From contig PYIU01000002.1 of NCBI GenBank assembly GCA_003415625.1, forward strand, positions 5,084,001 through 5,148,000: a stretch of 64,000 nt of DNA, given 5' to 3'. A model generated the notes under the pieces. That model saw nothing but the letters and a program-made list of their open reading frames with translations, made no database searches and was not told the origin of the DNA. Made by a program: the position numbers and the translations under genes. This document shows positions 26,144 through 38,300 of this stretch, piece by piece (the first letter of the stretch is position 1; every line of letters begins with the position of its first letter). Source of the stretch: Aquanectria penicillioides (lineage: Eukaryota > Ascomycota > Sordariomycetes > Hypocreales > Nectriaceae).

Positions 26144-28209
26144 TGCGGGCAGCGGCTGGAGGCTTGAGAGAGTGAAATGTTTGATTTACTGGCGATGATA
26201 CCTGGACTTTTGCTTTCTATTTAGTGTATTGCATATGGGGGAGGATATGATTGCAACGTTTCCTATGGGTTATGATGGACCGCTTGATACCATGGATTTT
26301 TTGAGAATAGCGAGAGTTACTGATGCGGATCAGATAACTTATTGGTAAGATAGAGCACGAAAGCAATGACGTGTTGGCCCTTATTTCTCTTATTTTTGTG
26401 TCTTTGATTGGCATTTCTTGGGATCGGACGGGAGGCTACAGCAATCCGGCCGTCTAGCCTCCTGACTTCTAACACTGATGCTAAAAGGGTGACTCTACGC
26501 TCCTCAAGGAGGCCTGCAGCAAAGCATGGTGGCAAAAATGCAATACAACAACATCGAGAAGCACAACCTTTAAACTAATGCATTGGGGACACTTCTTTAT
26601 CGGACCCTTAAAAAATAGGGGTTCAGAGGGCTTTGAGATGTATGAAATACGAGGCGATCGTCTCGCTCCGCTGTGGCGGACTAGGGACTCGTCAAGGCTG
26701 TGGCGGTGCGCTGACCAGATCATGGGAAAACCTGATACTTGGTCTCTTTGGGGGGCTGATTGGACTGTCAATCAATTGGGAGTGCGAATAGAGGGTTTGC
26801 CCTAGGGATTGCAACGTTTCACAAACCGGGTGTGATGATGGATCAACACCGTCGGCAGGCGATGCTTTTTTTTTTTTTTCATCCAGTGGATTGTTGTGGA
26901 GAGGAGATGGGGTTATTAGTGGATTCGAACCTGTGTTTTGGCGTGGGTTGGTCTATTTTTTAAGATTGGAGAATATGGGTCTGGAGGCCTCGATATACGA
27001 GTTTTGTGACTTTTCGACCTCGGGTGATTTCTTTCTCCCCCAGGGACTGGATTCTGGATGGTGTTTTGGAAGACCCGACCCAATCCGCACTGTCAAAATG
27101 TGGTCATCTTACTAATAACATACAGTGCGTCGCAACGCGCCCGCCCAACTCTGACGTCAGCGTTTAAGCACATGCTTCTTTCTTCTGTCTGCACTGGACC
27201 AACGAAGAGAACCCGTGGAAACTTGTCTCCGCCAATAGGCAACGGCATCATTTCTCGACCACTGCTCAGTGTCCTAGCTTTTGGGAACAGCTATTCCCCG
27301 TTTTCCATCAATATCTCCGACCCCGGATTATAACAGAAGCTGATTGCTAAAGGCGCGGGGCAACATCAAGTGCAAATGTGCCCCTCCTGACGTAGGGGGG
27401 TGAGGTCATTGCCACACCACGTCGCCCAATCAACTCGCCGCTGCCGCCTGGGGTCTCGATAGATTCGGTAGCGACCGGCACCAAGCGATGCAACGTGCTC
27501 CGGGCGATTACAGGATTTGGCGTTGCCAATGCGGCGGCGCTGGGCGAATTGCACGCCAACACGGCTTCGGTAAGCTTTGTCGGGGTCGCAATCGGGGCCG
27601 GCTACTTGGCGGGCCAGGAATCGAGGCCTCCTGGCGACCTGAGAAGGCTTTTTCGCCTTGCCCCCGCCCCTGTGTCTTCCGCTGCGCCGTCTCAAGTTGA
27701 GTCGATGATGTAGTGGATCAGGGGGGTGAAACCGACCGCCTGGCGTCGGCGGATGGTTGGATTTGTGCGTGTGTGCGTGTGTATGTGGTGTATATGATGT
27801 GATGTGGTATGGTGTGTCTTTTCTTGCCGGGACCACCGAGTCCAACAAGTTCAGATGGCTCTTCCAAGTGGGGGAGAACCCGAGGGATACTTTCATCCAG
27901 CTCGAAATCTTGATGCAATGCTCGTCTTGCTGCACATTTAGAACCCCGTGTTTGTCTCGGAAGGGTTTGTTCTATTTTCCCTCCTTTGTCCTTTGACAAA
28001 ACCACTCTGGGACTTATCCATTGTGGCACTGTTTCTAATGCCCCCCTTCCCCCCGTTCCTTATCGCTCTTCTTGAACAGGTTATGATCTCTTCCTCTGCA
28101 TGTGATTTTCTCAAGGGTGGCTACATCATAGCACTTGAAGATCGACCACTGAATTCACCTTTTTTTTCTCTTTGCTGATTGTCGCCACCCATCCTCGAAT
28201 CTCGTCGCA
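26144..28209. other. Intergenic, with a possible gene relic
   Basis: About 2.1 kb between two plus-strand genes. A T-rich run (26867-26879) is present. An open frame at about 27397-27713 (+) is discussed separately. The 300 bases before 28210 are pyrimidine-rich, as expected of the kelch gene leader. No other gene seen. Confidence 0.45.
27397..27713 (+). pseudogene. Possible relic of a protein gene (unidentified)
   Basis: An open frame follows a stop at about 27391 and reads in its central part VLRAITGFGVANAAALGELHA, then glycine-rich VGVAIGAGYLAGQE. The GFG-x-x-NAA pattern is reminiscent of the C-terminal end of ketosynthase/thiolase-fold proteins, but no catalytic motif or flanking exon is visible. 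The other strand is also open because of high GC. Could equally be a chance frame. Confidence 0.2.
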
Positions 28210-30877
28210 ATGGGCCTTGTTAAATCATCTCCCTTGGCCGACCCAGACCTCGCCGTGTCGAAATATGCTCCTCCTGAACGCCCGCATTTTAATTCTCAAC
28301 TTACCTCGGATCGATTAAGAGAAGGCTTCCATTTCGTGTCGCCTCCTTTCAAGATGGGGGGCTGTATAAAGAAGGGTAGAAGATCGGTCTTCAAGGAAGT
28401 CGGCCTGGAAGACGATGTCGCTTACTTCTCCCCGTCGATTGCGCCCACAGTCACGGTGAAGCCTCGGCACGTATCTTTCAAGACGCCTGGTAAAAAGAAG
28501 AACTTTTTCGAAATCACCGGTATTGGGTCTGAACCCCAATCCCGGCATCAAGACGACGAGGGCGACGAGCGGGATGAGGAGGAAGAGCAACACGCCAGAT
28601 CTCCATCACATGCGCCGCGCCCGCAGCACGCCCGAAGACTCTCACCTCCTCCTCCAAAGTCGTGGTACAACAAATTGGCGAACAAGAGGGTCCGCCCAAG
28701 GATCAAGAGCACATCTTCGGCGCCACCTAGAACAGTCTCTGGTCTCCAGCGCTTCACCATGCTAGCAATGCTCATCGCGATTGTCTTTCCGGCATTCAGT
28801 TGGCGCAGGGGTCAGAATACGGTAGAAATTCGCGGCGCCGAAGCCGGCATCATAACGAAGCGGGAGATTAGCCCGACAAACGTTTGCCTCCGGTGGGCTT
28901 TTCAGGCCGCTCTCTTGAATGGGACGGTTTGGATGTACGGGGGTCGGGCCAAGAGGACCAGTGACCAAGTAAACAACACTTGGAACAACTATTTTCTATC
29001 CCTGGATCTTACCAAGAGCTGGGACACTAGCTCTCCATCCCTCAAGGGTCTTGAAATACCAGATGGGCCACCATCCATCTCCATGGGCTATCTTTGGAAC
29101 GACTTTGACAGCCTCTACCTCTACGGCGGCCAATTCTCTGATGCCCCTTACGTTGAGCCCGGTGCTGAGTCTGTATGGAAATACTCCATCTTTGATGACA
29201 AGTGGAAGGAATTAACCAGCCCGAAAACCTCTGCTGGGAATTATTCCGAGGCTGCTGACCTTCCGGTTCACCGCGCTGCTGAAGGTGCTGGGCTTTCGGT
29301 TCCTGAGCTCGGGTTGAGTTGGTACTTTGGCGGGCATCTCGACTGGTCCACGACCCCAGACTGGTCCAAGAAAATCAGCCGCGTGTATCTCAAGAGCCTT
29401 CTTGAGTTTACGCACCCGGGGTACGTCAACTCGGGCGTTCAAAGGCTATCCGCTGGGGCGGGTGCCGGCGCGCAAGGCGCCTTTCGAAACATTACAAAGG
29501 GAGGCATTCAGACGGCCAAGTTTCCCGAAAGGGCGGATGGAGTTCTCGTCTTCGTGCCCGGCTGGGGAGAAATGGGCGTCTTGATCGGCATGGCTGGCGG
29601 AACAGCCGACAATTTCACCGATGACCTCAAGACGCTTGACGTCTATGACATTGCCAACTCCGAGTGGTATCACCAGGCGACGTCTGGGAACGCGCCCGGT
29701 GTCCGGGTCAACCCTTGTGCAGTCGTTGCTAGCGCTCCGGACGCCTCGAGCTTCCAAATTTACATGTTTGGGGGCCAGAACCTACCATTTGTACGTCGTA
29801 TACCACCTCAATAATTGATTAATAAATCAGAAACACTAGAACTAAGACCGTCTTTCTCAATAGGGCAACCAAACTCAGTACGATGACATGTACATCTTGA
29901 CCATCCCTTCCTTCACCTGGATCAAGGTCGATCAAAGCGGGCAAGACAAGCCCTCCCCTCGTGCCGGTCACACATGTGCCTTGCGTGACGGGCAAATCGT
30001 CGTCATAGGCGGGTACATTGGCGAGGATGAGGCCTGCGACGCCCCGGGCATGTACATCTTTGACGCTTCTGCCCTGCAGTGGAAAAGCAAGTTCAGCGCC
30101 GCCGATCACCAGGCGGACTGGCACGCGGATAATTTCGTCCTGGCGGGATCCTACGGCTACACGGTTCCCAAGGCCGTTCAGGATGTCGTGGGCGGGAGCC
30201 CGGACGGCGGCGCCACGGCCACCACTCCCGCTGTGGGGCCGGCGACGGACGGGCCGTTTGCAACGGGGAAGCCACCCGTCTTCACCGTTACTCAGTCCGG
30301 AGCCACCGCAACCATCACCCACAACTCGGGTCCTACGGGATCCCAAAGTAGCGGAGACAGCGGTGACGACGGCAATTCTCACGATAACAAGCCCGCCCTC
30401 GTCGCCGCGGGTGTCGTCGCAGGCATCGCCGGTGTACTGGCTCTATACCTGGGCTTCTGCGCCTGGTTGTACCGCCGTCAAGTCCGCGCCTACAAGCACC
30501 ACCTCGCCGTCACGAACCGCTACTCGGTCGCCTCGTCCGGCAGCTCCATCGACCCGTCCGGGCGCCCCGCCCACTGGTCCTCGCGCGAGAGCTTCTTCGG
30601 GTGGGTCGGCAGCGACCGCGGCGGGCAGTCGTCCCTCGTGGAGCCCAAGTTCCGGGGCGGCGCCGCGGGAGGCGACGATTTCTCGGATCCCAGCCCGGGG
30701 ACCTCGGGGGGTACTGCGGGGACCAAGCAGAGCGAGGGCTCGAGGATGATGGGCGCCGGGAGCGGGAGCCCGAGTGGAGGTTCGACAGAGGGTTTGTTGG
30801 AGGGTCAGGAACCGACCTTTTTCAGCGTGGTAATGAGACCGCGGAGGGCTTTGAGGGTTGTGAATGGGGTTGAATAA
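28210..30877 (+). CDS. Membrane-anchored kelch-repeat protein
   Basis: Two exons, 28210-29790 and 29864-30877, with a 73-nt GT..AG intron; 864 aa. The middle is a galactose-oxidase/kelch-type beta-propeller: strand motifs WMYGGRA, LYLYGGQFS, WYFGGHLDW, LIGMAGG, IYMFGGQNLPF, and after the intron VVIGGYIGEDEA. A C-terminal transmembrane helix (ALVAAGVVAGIAGVLALYLG) is followed by a basic stop-transfer and a Ser/Gly-rich cytosolic tail of about 125 residues. N-terminal to the propeller, a hydrophobic helix at about 182-197 would be a signal peptide if translation began at the ATG at 28759. With the upstream ATG there is a 180-residue basic/acidic cytosolic extension. Family members are cell-surface proteins linked in some fungi to polarity or hyphal fusion; this one's role is unknown. 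Confidence 0.85.
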
Positions 30878-31421
30878 AGGAAAAAGAACAGGGGGGGGAA
30901 GAGAGAGAGAGAGAGCGCGATGGGCCTGATAATACAAGACAACGTGTACGAGTATGGGTATACGGAGGTATTTGTTCGTGTTTTTAATCAGGAGTTGATG
31001 GCTGGTAATGAACGGCGGCGGTATGAAAATGATAATGCACGACCACGAGAGCACACTATAGCAGGACGGAGCACTCGCTGATACCCTTTTTTTTCTTCAA
31101 ACTAGTACAAGTCCAAAACAAGCACACGCTATAATAATTGCGATAACTCAATGCTTTGATATAATGTAAAAAAAAAATTGTGATAATACTTGCTGGGTCA
31201 TCGCATCATGTGAATACTCCAAAGACAGTTCAATCTAGGCGATATCCAAGCCGGACGTCCCTCGAAAGGAAGAAGTAGTATAGATAGAGAGAACCTTAAC
31301 TTCCTGTACCCAACCCGCTGAAAATGCACATGCTCCGAAACGCCCATCTACCCAAAGCAATGCTGGTCCCCCCAACCTTCATCTCTAGCTTAATGAACCT
31401 GGGAAATCTTCGTGTAATTCA
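30878..31421. other. Convergent 3' regions
   Basis: Space between the kelch gene (+) and the endopolyphosphatase gene (-). It contains a GA tract near 30900-30917 and several A/T runs. No gene seen. Confidence 0.5.
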
Positions 31422-33792
31422 TTACTCCGTCAGCTTCTTGAGCTCCTTCTCCGAAATGGTGCTGACAAAAGCCCGCATGACGAACTGTCGCCAAACCTTG
31501 TTAGGCTTCTCCTTGGGCTTCTTGTTCTTGCCCTTCTTTCCTTGGCTGTCGGCGTCTAAGCTATCCTCTGAGCTCTCAGATTCTCCCTCCACATCCTCTA
31601 CCTCTTCAAAATCATCGTCCTCTATCGATTTACCCTTGCCCTTCTTATCGTCTTTCGTCTCTTGCTTTCCAATTCTATACGCAAGTCTCAAGTAGCTCCT
31701 GACAGTCAAGTCATGGAGCTTGTAGAATTTATCGGTGAATGTGCTGTACTCAACCTCGAACTTGAAGTCTCGCGGTTGCGGCTCATCATGCTTCGGGTCC
31801 TTGTCGCTAAAGTCTCCGTCGCGCCAACGGGCCTCGTCCACAGTGTCGGTCATGTCATTGTTGATATAGGTGAGGTTGGCAAAATACTGGGTGTATCCAG
31901 TCATGGTGAATGGCTGAGGGAAATAGGCCGGACCGGGTAACGAGTCCTTGGAGGGCTCCTGAGGAATGACCAAATTGGGGTTCTTGGGATTCTTGCCCTT
32001 CTTGCCCTTCTTTCCCTTCTTTCCTTTTTGCCCTTGCCGTTCTTCTCGGCCTCAAGGTCTCGCTTGAGCTCTAATCGGGTTTGCTCCTCGTCTTCGTCGT
32101 CCTCCCAAGCTTCGGGGTCACATCGGGGTGATCGGCATGGCCGTTGAAACTGTCAAACCAAACGGGCGAGTCCTCGTGGCCGGTGATGTTGTATTCAATA
32201 ACACGAATGGTAGGGAAGAAGTTGGGGACAATGCTGGGGCTAATGAACGACAACTGGTATCGCTCACCGTACTTGCCACCAATCTTCTTCAGTCCGTTCT
32301 TCTTCTTCTTGCCCTTCTTGTTACCCTTTTTGCTGCCCTTCTTCGTTAGTTCACTCATGTCTTCGTCGTCGACATCTTCATCGTCGTCATCATCCTCTTC
32401 ATCAGCGTCTTCCTTGCCGAAATAGTCCACAGCTTTAGCTACTGAGCCGGGTAGGTCAGCCCAAGACTCCCTAAGCTCCTGCAGATAGTCGCCCTTGGAC
32501 GCAACAGAAAAGTTGTCATCAGTAGAGCTTTCAACGGGTGCATTCTGGCCAACCAGGGCGAGGTCGATGTCTTTGGTGTCCTGAAGCAAGAAATGGTCGA
32601 TGTTCATGTGGCCATAGAAGGCGGCAGTGACGACATCTCGGTACTGTCTGAGCCACAGGGTGTACTTTTGCCAGCAGGTCTCATCCCAGTTTTGCTTACT
32701 GTCGGTGCGGGCAGGAGGGACATGGCCGATGAGGATGGCCTTCATACCGCGCTCTCGCAGGAGCTGCAGCTGGATGCTCAACCACTCAAGGTGCTTGAAA
32801 CCAGGCTCGGTAGGCTCAGCGCATCCGTCAACGCCAGCGTTGCGGTCGAAGAAGTACATGGTGTTCAAGCTGAAGACGGAGAGCTTGTTGGGAATGACCT
32901 CAACCTCGAACCAACCACCAAACCCAAACGAGTGGCGCTGCTCCTCGGGGATGAACCGGTGCCAGATCTCGCCGTAGGCCTGGAGCCACTTGTTGGGCCC
33001 GGGTAGAAAATGTTGTGCGGGAGGAAGTCATTGTTGCCAAAGGTGGGGATGACGGGGATTGTAAGGTGGCCGTCGTCGGAGAAGGCATCAACGACTTTTT
33101 GCGAGACTAGTCGGTTGGTGCCGAGAACATCGCTCGTGTTTCGTGGGATCTTCTCGTCGCTGTCGTGGCGGGCAGTATCGCCGGTCCAGATAACGAAATC
33201 GACCTGATCTCTCAGGTTTTCACGTATCCAAGCGAGGGTCGCATCTATGAGGGACAAGGGCGAATCGCAGTCGGTAGTCTCGGCGCCGTAGACGCCGGCA
33301 GCGCCCTTTTTCCGGTGGCAGGCGATGCCTTCTTCGGTGGAAGTATGGGCCTGGTAGAATGCGTCGGGATGGAAATCTAGAGTTTCGAGTTGCGTTAGAA
33401 TTGAGTTTCTCGGAGGGAACGTCGACACACCATCCCGTGCGGCCGCATCCCACGCGCCGAAATGGAGGTAGACAACGGCACCACACCACACGTAACCCAC
33501 ACTCTCCTATTTTGGGGATGGGATGCACATGCGTCGCGCGCACACACGCGCACACTCGCACACTAGCAGCGCCTACACATCTACATCTGAACGTACCTGT
33601 GATATGCAGGAACTTTCCCTGCAACTTTCTGTTCTGCTTCTGCCGCACATGCAGAGGTGGTGTCACAGATGATCCGTCGTTGAGGTTCGCCGAATCGAGC
33701 GCACCTTTGTTGGGGTCGAGGATTGGCGACGAGAAAATGCTGGGGAGCAGCAGCGCGGCCGCGACCAGGAGTCGGGCGCCTGAATTGGGCAT
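31422..33792 (-). CDS. Vacuolar endopolyphosphatase (PPN1 type), broken by three one-base shifts
   Basis: Cleaves long inorganic polyphosphate chains in the vacuole. Exon 1 is 33792-33597, a 220-nt intron follows, and the rest runs 33376-31422. An N-terminal hydrophobic signal-anchor (LLVAAALLLPSIF) precedes a calcineurin-type metallophosphatase domain: ITDFHPD formed across the intron, WTGDTARHD, GNNDFLPHN, and GHVPPARTD. The C-terminal part has a Lys-rich/acidic low-complexity insertion and ends in a conserved segment. Three single-base deficits break the frame, all in homopolymers on this strand: CCC at 32995-32997, CCCC at 32125-32128 and AAAAA at 32025-32029. Adding one base at each restores an uninterrupted, family-consistent reading of about 725 aa, so assembly error is more likely than loss of function. 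Confidence 0.85.
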
Positions 33793-34249
33793 ATTTGGGG
33801 TGCGAGATGATTTTCGCCGGGGAATGGCTGTCGTGAGGCCGTCTCAATTGGTTTGTGAGCTTTCTGGGGGTGCGGGAAAAGCTGCAATGGCGGTTTGAAT
33901 CGAATGCCGAGAAAGATGGTTTGTAGGAGAACAGTCGGAATGGAGCGGACAGGGGATATTTGATGTACGGATAGAAGCAAGAATGGGAGTTTGTGGAGAT
34001 GGATACGTAATAAGAAGGGAAAGTCGGGAAGAAGCTTGATTGGATTGGCAGTGCAGTGCAGCGATTTTGAGGCAGGCACGGTCCAGGGAGAAACGTGGAA
34101 GGCGTTGAGGCGCTGAGCAATGACAGATGCCGGGCCGTGGCGAGTGAGGTCATCCAAAGGGAGAAAGAAAGAAATAAAAAAACAAGGGTCCTCGAGTTCC
34201 TTTCGTCAAACAACAGACGAACTGCGTGCGCGCGGGCCCGACGACTGGC

Positions 34250-34280
34250 TGGTGCTGGCTGGTGCTGGCTGGTGCTGGCT
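34250..34280. repeat. GGTGCTGGCT decamer tandem repeat
   Basis: Three perfect 10-bp units with partial flanking units, upstream of the endopolyphosphatase gene. Non-coding. Confidence 0.8.
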
Positions 34281-35257
34281 GTCGACCGGGGCCTTGGCGG
34301 CCGTGGGCTGTAGGGCGCAGTAGTCTTCCTGTAGTCTTTGCTAGAACACGTCGCTGAGGCCAGCCAGTAAGAGCGCGCTGGCGTTAGGGGGGATGGCAAA
34401 TGGCAGAGGGCAAAGAAACCCAAAAAATAAAAAATAAAAATAAAAAGAAGTGAGACTCCACCAGTCGGTGAAGATGGCCTGTGTCGTTATGTTCTTTTTC
34501 TGTTTTCCTTTCAAAATCACGGACCCATCCCCGTTTGATGAAACACAAAGAGGACAAAGAGGAGAAAAGAAACAGGACTCTTCCCTTTCTAGCTCCAGAA
34601 CAAAGAAAAGAAACAAAAAGAGGCGGGCGGCGGCTTTGAATATAGATATACTTAGACCCGGCTCGGCCCTCCGTGTACGGTGTAGGCACATGGAGACAAT
34701 GTACAGACCGACCCCCCCCCCCCCCCCGGTCTCCATTGTCCCCATGCACCATGCAATCTGCCCCTCCCCCTCATCAGCAGTAGTGCATCCCGCACCCGCA
34801 CTCGCACTGCGTTGAGCAGCAGTCAAAGCATGGCGCGGAAGCCCACGACGCCCAAAACTCAGCCTGTGTGGTGTGCTCACGCCGGCACGCGCCTGACGGT
34901 GCTGGATGACAAGCCTCCGCCATCCCGCGCAAGAGTGTGCGGCCGTGGGACACCTCCAAAACTCGTCCAGGGCAGCCAATCTTGGGCTCCATGGGCTACA
35001 CGTGTGCGCCAGGAATGGCGACGAGACGGCGCCTGGACGGACGGCTAGGCTGATGGGTGGGATGGGACCCGGAGATGGAATCGAGGACATCCAGTACAAA
35101 GGAGCTGGGATGTTGGACGACAACGACTCAGGAGCACACGACCTGCCTCGAATGACATTTTTTGGCTTTTGGGGACGATCGATCGATCGGGGGAGGTTGC
35201 CAATAATACGTTTGGTGCTGTTGAAGAAAGAACCTCTGAGGTTGAATTCTGTTTTGC

Positions 35258-35285
35258 AAAAAAAAAAAAAAAAAAAAAAAAAAAA
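35258..35285. repeat. Poly-A run (A28)
   Basis: Uninterrupted A28 in intergenic DNA. No recognisable gene lies immediately upstream on the plus strand, so a retroposed mRNA tail cannot be shown. Confidence 0.85.
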
Positions 35286-37080
35286 GGACAAATCCTTTCC
35301 CTCGTCCTCTTTATCTATCGCGTATATGTCCAGGGAATCAATGTGCGTCTCGAAACATCAGAGCCCCCTAACAAGAACAGTCTGCGTCATTTCTCAGGGC
35401 CATAAGCCGGTGTAAACTGCAATGGATTATGGGTGGTGCAGGAAAGGGGTCCAGAACTGCAACATACGTAATAATGGGGGTCATCCAGGCCATCAAGGTA
35501 TCATTCCACCCATTCCCACCGCTCAAACTCACTCAGCAAGCTCATTAGGCTGAGCAGCCAGGCAGGCAAATCATGGCTCAGAATGGATTCATCCTCAGCC
35601 AGCCAATCCACTCCGCTCGACTTCAACATCCCACGAACCGAGCTGAGTCGCAGGGGTAGGCTTATGGTTGACTCCTTATACGGGTGTTCAGGTCAATAAT
35701 AACCAACAGATAGACGGACAGGCCTTGGTCACCATCGTCATTCTTTGTCACCATGCCATGTCCCTGATTCGTGTTGCTGCTGCTGCGTGAGAGAGTTTGC
35801 GTCTGTGTCTGCCTATGCCCGCTCACCCAGAAACTTGGATCATCCCTCCAGCCCCGTGACGCTGCCTCTTGACACCCACGACACCTCGATTTGGCCCCCC
35901 CCCCCCAGAAAGACAACCGAGGAGCCCCAAACTCCCCGCCACTTTACTTTTCTGAGGAGTCGACTTTGTGCGAGCGTGATCAACAATGTGCGACCGCAGC
36001 CGAGGCATCCGCCAAAATCTTGGACGATGCGAAACATCTTTTGGGTTGCCAGCTGCTCTCGCTGCCCTCCTCGGCCGTTTTCGTTGTCTCTCCAGACACA
36101 CCCAAACCCATGTTGTGAATCTGGGAAACTGTCGTGTGTCTTGTCTCGTGGGCTTTTCGGGGGTTTGAATCCTGTGGAGCCAGGGAACCCAACGTAGCTC
36201 AGAAAAGAAGTTGGCCTCCAAACAGCTCTCCTCCACTCCACTAATCAACACGGGGAAACTAACCAAGTGACTGCTATCCGTGTTCTCATAGGGCGTTCAC
36301 GGACCTCTACAGCGCTACCCGCACAGGTGCTGTTCGGGCCGTTGCTGTCTGTCGGTGCGGACACACACACCCCCCCTGGGCGCCGGAGCTGGCACCGTCC
36401 CCACCGAAGAGACTCTCCACCCTGGTCTTTCCCACCGGCAGTACCTCCCCACTGACCTACCTACCCTATGGCTGGCTGCCCAAGAAAGACAAAAGCTTTT
36501 TTTTCTCATCGCTGCCTCCAAAAATTTCCCCTTCTTTTCACCACGCAACTTCTGCTCCTCACGGCGCGACTCTTCCAAGTCGCGTCTCGGCCGTTTCCGC
36601 TCCTCTCTACAGGCGGTCACACACCCGAGGAGTTCTGTTGCTAGACCAAATATGCCGCTCGTTTGAGGGAGGTTGTACGCTTTTGTGTGATGGCTTCCTA
36701 TGGTTTTTCGTGGCTACATAGCAACCCTGTAATCCTTTTTCCTACCTGGCCTGCCAAGGTGGAAAAACACTTGGTTGTGCGTGTGTGTGGGGGTCCCGTG
36801 ATGTTGTGTTGCTCGTACGTGCCAGGCGTCCTACCCTATACCCCCATCCATTCTCAGCAATTCTGAGACAAAACATGAACACCACTTCGGGGAGTCTCGA
36901 TGGACGTAAACTCGGAGATAATTTGACCTCCTCAATTTGTTATTTCCTGATTCTCCCGGTTCTTTTCGGGGCTTTACTGCTAGTTCCATGAATTTATGGT
37001 GGTGTCAGTCTGGGAACTGCAAAAATAGTCTCGTGGTGTAAATGGAAACGTGACATGTCGGGATGCACCTCCTGTAGGTA

Positions 37081-37837
37081 TCATGCAAAGAAGCGGCGCT
37101 TCCATCCTTGCTGTTTCTCCTGAGACTTGAGGTCCTCTGACGCCAAATCCTCCCAGCTCGTGGCCTCTTGCAATTTTTCTATTGCCTCGTCGATATTCTT
37201 CAACTGCACCTCCCGGTGCCCTTCGATGCCTGTTGCCCACTCCGTCTTCCCCATGGGCTTCTTTTCCTCGGGTGGATCCCGCCAGTTCTCAACCCAGGGT
37301 TTGCTATCTGGTGGTGTAAAGGCTCGAAATTCCACGTCGTCGCATTTGTTTGGGTTAACCAACGTGAAGCTATACGCCGGCTCGGCCCAGGTGTAGCACA
37401 AGTTCGTAAGACCGGATGGCCCATAGGCGTGGTGCACTTGGTCTCCAGTACAGTCTCCTCTCGACCACAGGGTTAGAAGCGAATCCCGCGTTAGAGGCGA
37501 ATTCCACGCTAGAAGCGAATCCCGCGTGGTCATCAGTGCGCTGATGGCGCCGGTGGCTGGATAGCAGTACTTATCGCACCCGATGATCGGGACAAAGCCA
37601 TGCAGAGTAGCCTCGCCTTTCGTGCAGTTGGGTCCCAGGTAGAGGATTGTGGCCGCATTGCCTATGAATACATCTCGTTAGCAGGGATTAACCATGGCGG
37701 GGAGGCCACAGATATTTTCTCATACGTTCCCAATCTGGACGTGCCGGAGGAGGAGAGTCCCCCGCAGTGGCACTGGTTTTTTCTCCAACGACATAAACGG
37801 CGTACAGAACTGTGCCCAAAGTCGAGCTCAACTTCAT
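37081..37837 (-). CDS. Small secreted Cys-containing protein (effector-like)
   Basis: Two exons, 37837-37726 and 37661-37081, with a 64-nt intron (GTATGA donor, CTAAC branch site, TAG acceptor); 230 aa. The N-terminus (MKLSSTLGTVLYAVYVVG) reads as a secretion signal. The mature part has six Cys in its first two thirds (GPNCTKG, GCDKYCYP, GDCTGD, LCYTW, NKCDD), compatible with disulphides in an extracellular protein, and a charged C-terminal tail. A short internal repeat is visible: an 18-bp unit repeated about three times (37472-37530) gives TRDSLL/AWNSPL/TRDSLL. No known domain recognised. A degenerate copy of its first exon lies 2.5 kb upstream at about 40232-40420. Effector-like is an inference from size, signal and Cys content, not a demonstrated role. 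Confidence 0.72.
37472..37530. repeat. 18-bp tandem repeat inside the secreted-protein gene
   Basis: Three imperfect 18-bp units in phase with the codons, so each unit adds six residues. The outer two are nearly identical and the middle one diverges by a few bases. Confidence 0.75.
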
Positions 37838-38300
37838 CGCGACGATTCTCGTCTTGGTTTCCTTGTCTCCCTGAAGAGATGAGAACAAATCGGACAAACG
37901 ATCCGTTTGTATGTTTATAGACAAACATTTGAAAATTTCTTTCTGTGCATCGTATACCCTGTTGTCATACCTGGATGGCTGCCGCCAAGCCAACACCTCA
38001 TGGCACTCTTGTTGGCCGCCTGCTGGCCAACAACGAGTTTCATTCTCACCTTGATGCTGGTGCCCTGGTATAATCGCCTGGTTCACCAACATGAACCAAA
38101 TATCCACAAGGCCGAAAACTACAATAGACTGCTTGCCCTCTGTCTTCTGGCTATCTATATATCGAAATCATCCTCTCTGTCTCTCTTGCACATTACTACT
38201 CTCGACGCCCATCAGCTCGGACGCTCGTTTCGCTTCTTTTAGAATTATCTAGACAAGTGTGAGATAGGAGTTGCAGTTCTAGACAAAGTAGAGTCCAGAA

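Larger units (their letters stand above)
33793..37080. other. Gene-poor 3.3-kb region
   Basis: Promoter side of the endopolyphosphatase gene and downstream side of the secreted-protein gene. It holds a 10-bp GGTGCTGGCT-type tandem repeat (34250-34280), a C16 run (34712-34727) and an A28 run (35258-35285). Long open frames on both strands are spurious: they pass through these runs and show no domain. Confidence 0.5.

Noticed and set aside
26920..26937. GGATTCGAACC, resembling a tRNA T-loop on the minus strand
   Set aside because: The flanking bases do not form the T stem, and no acceptor or anticodon arm follows.
34341..35291. Long minus-strand open frame upstream of the endopolyphosphatase gene
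   Set aside because: It depends on the A28 and C16 homopolymers, starts in a poly-T translation of Phe, and has no recognisable domain.
35823..36266. Overlapping open frames on both strands near 36 kb
   Set aside because: Mutually antisense, no homology pattern, no splice structure; treated as GC shadows.
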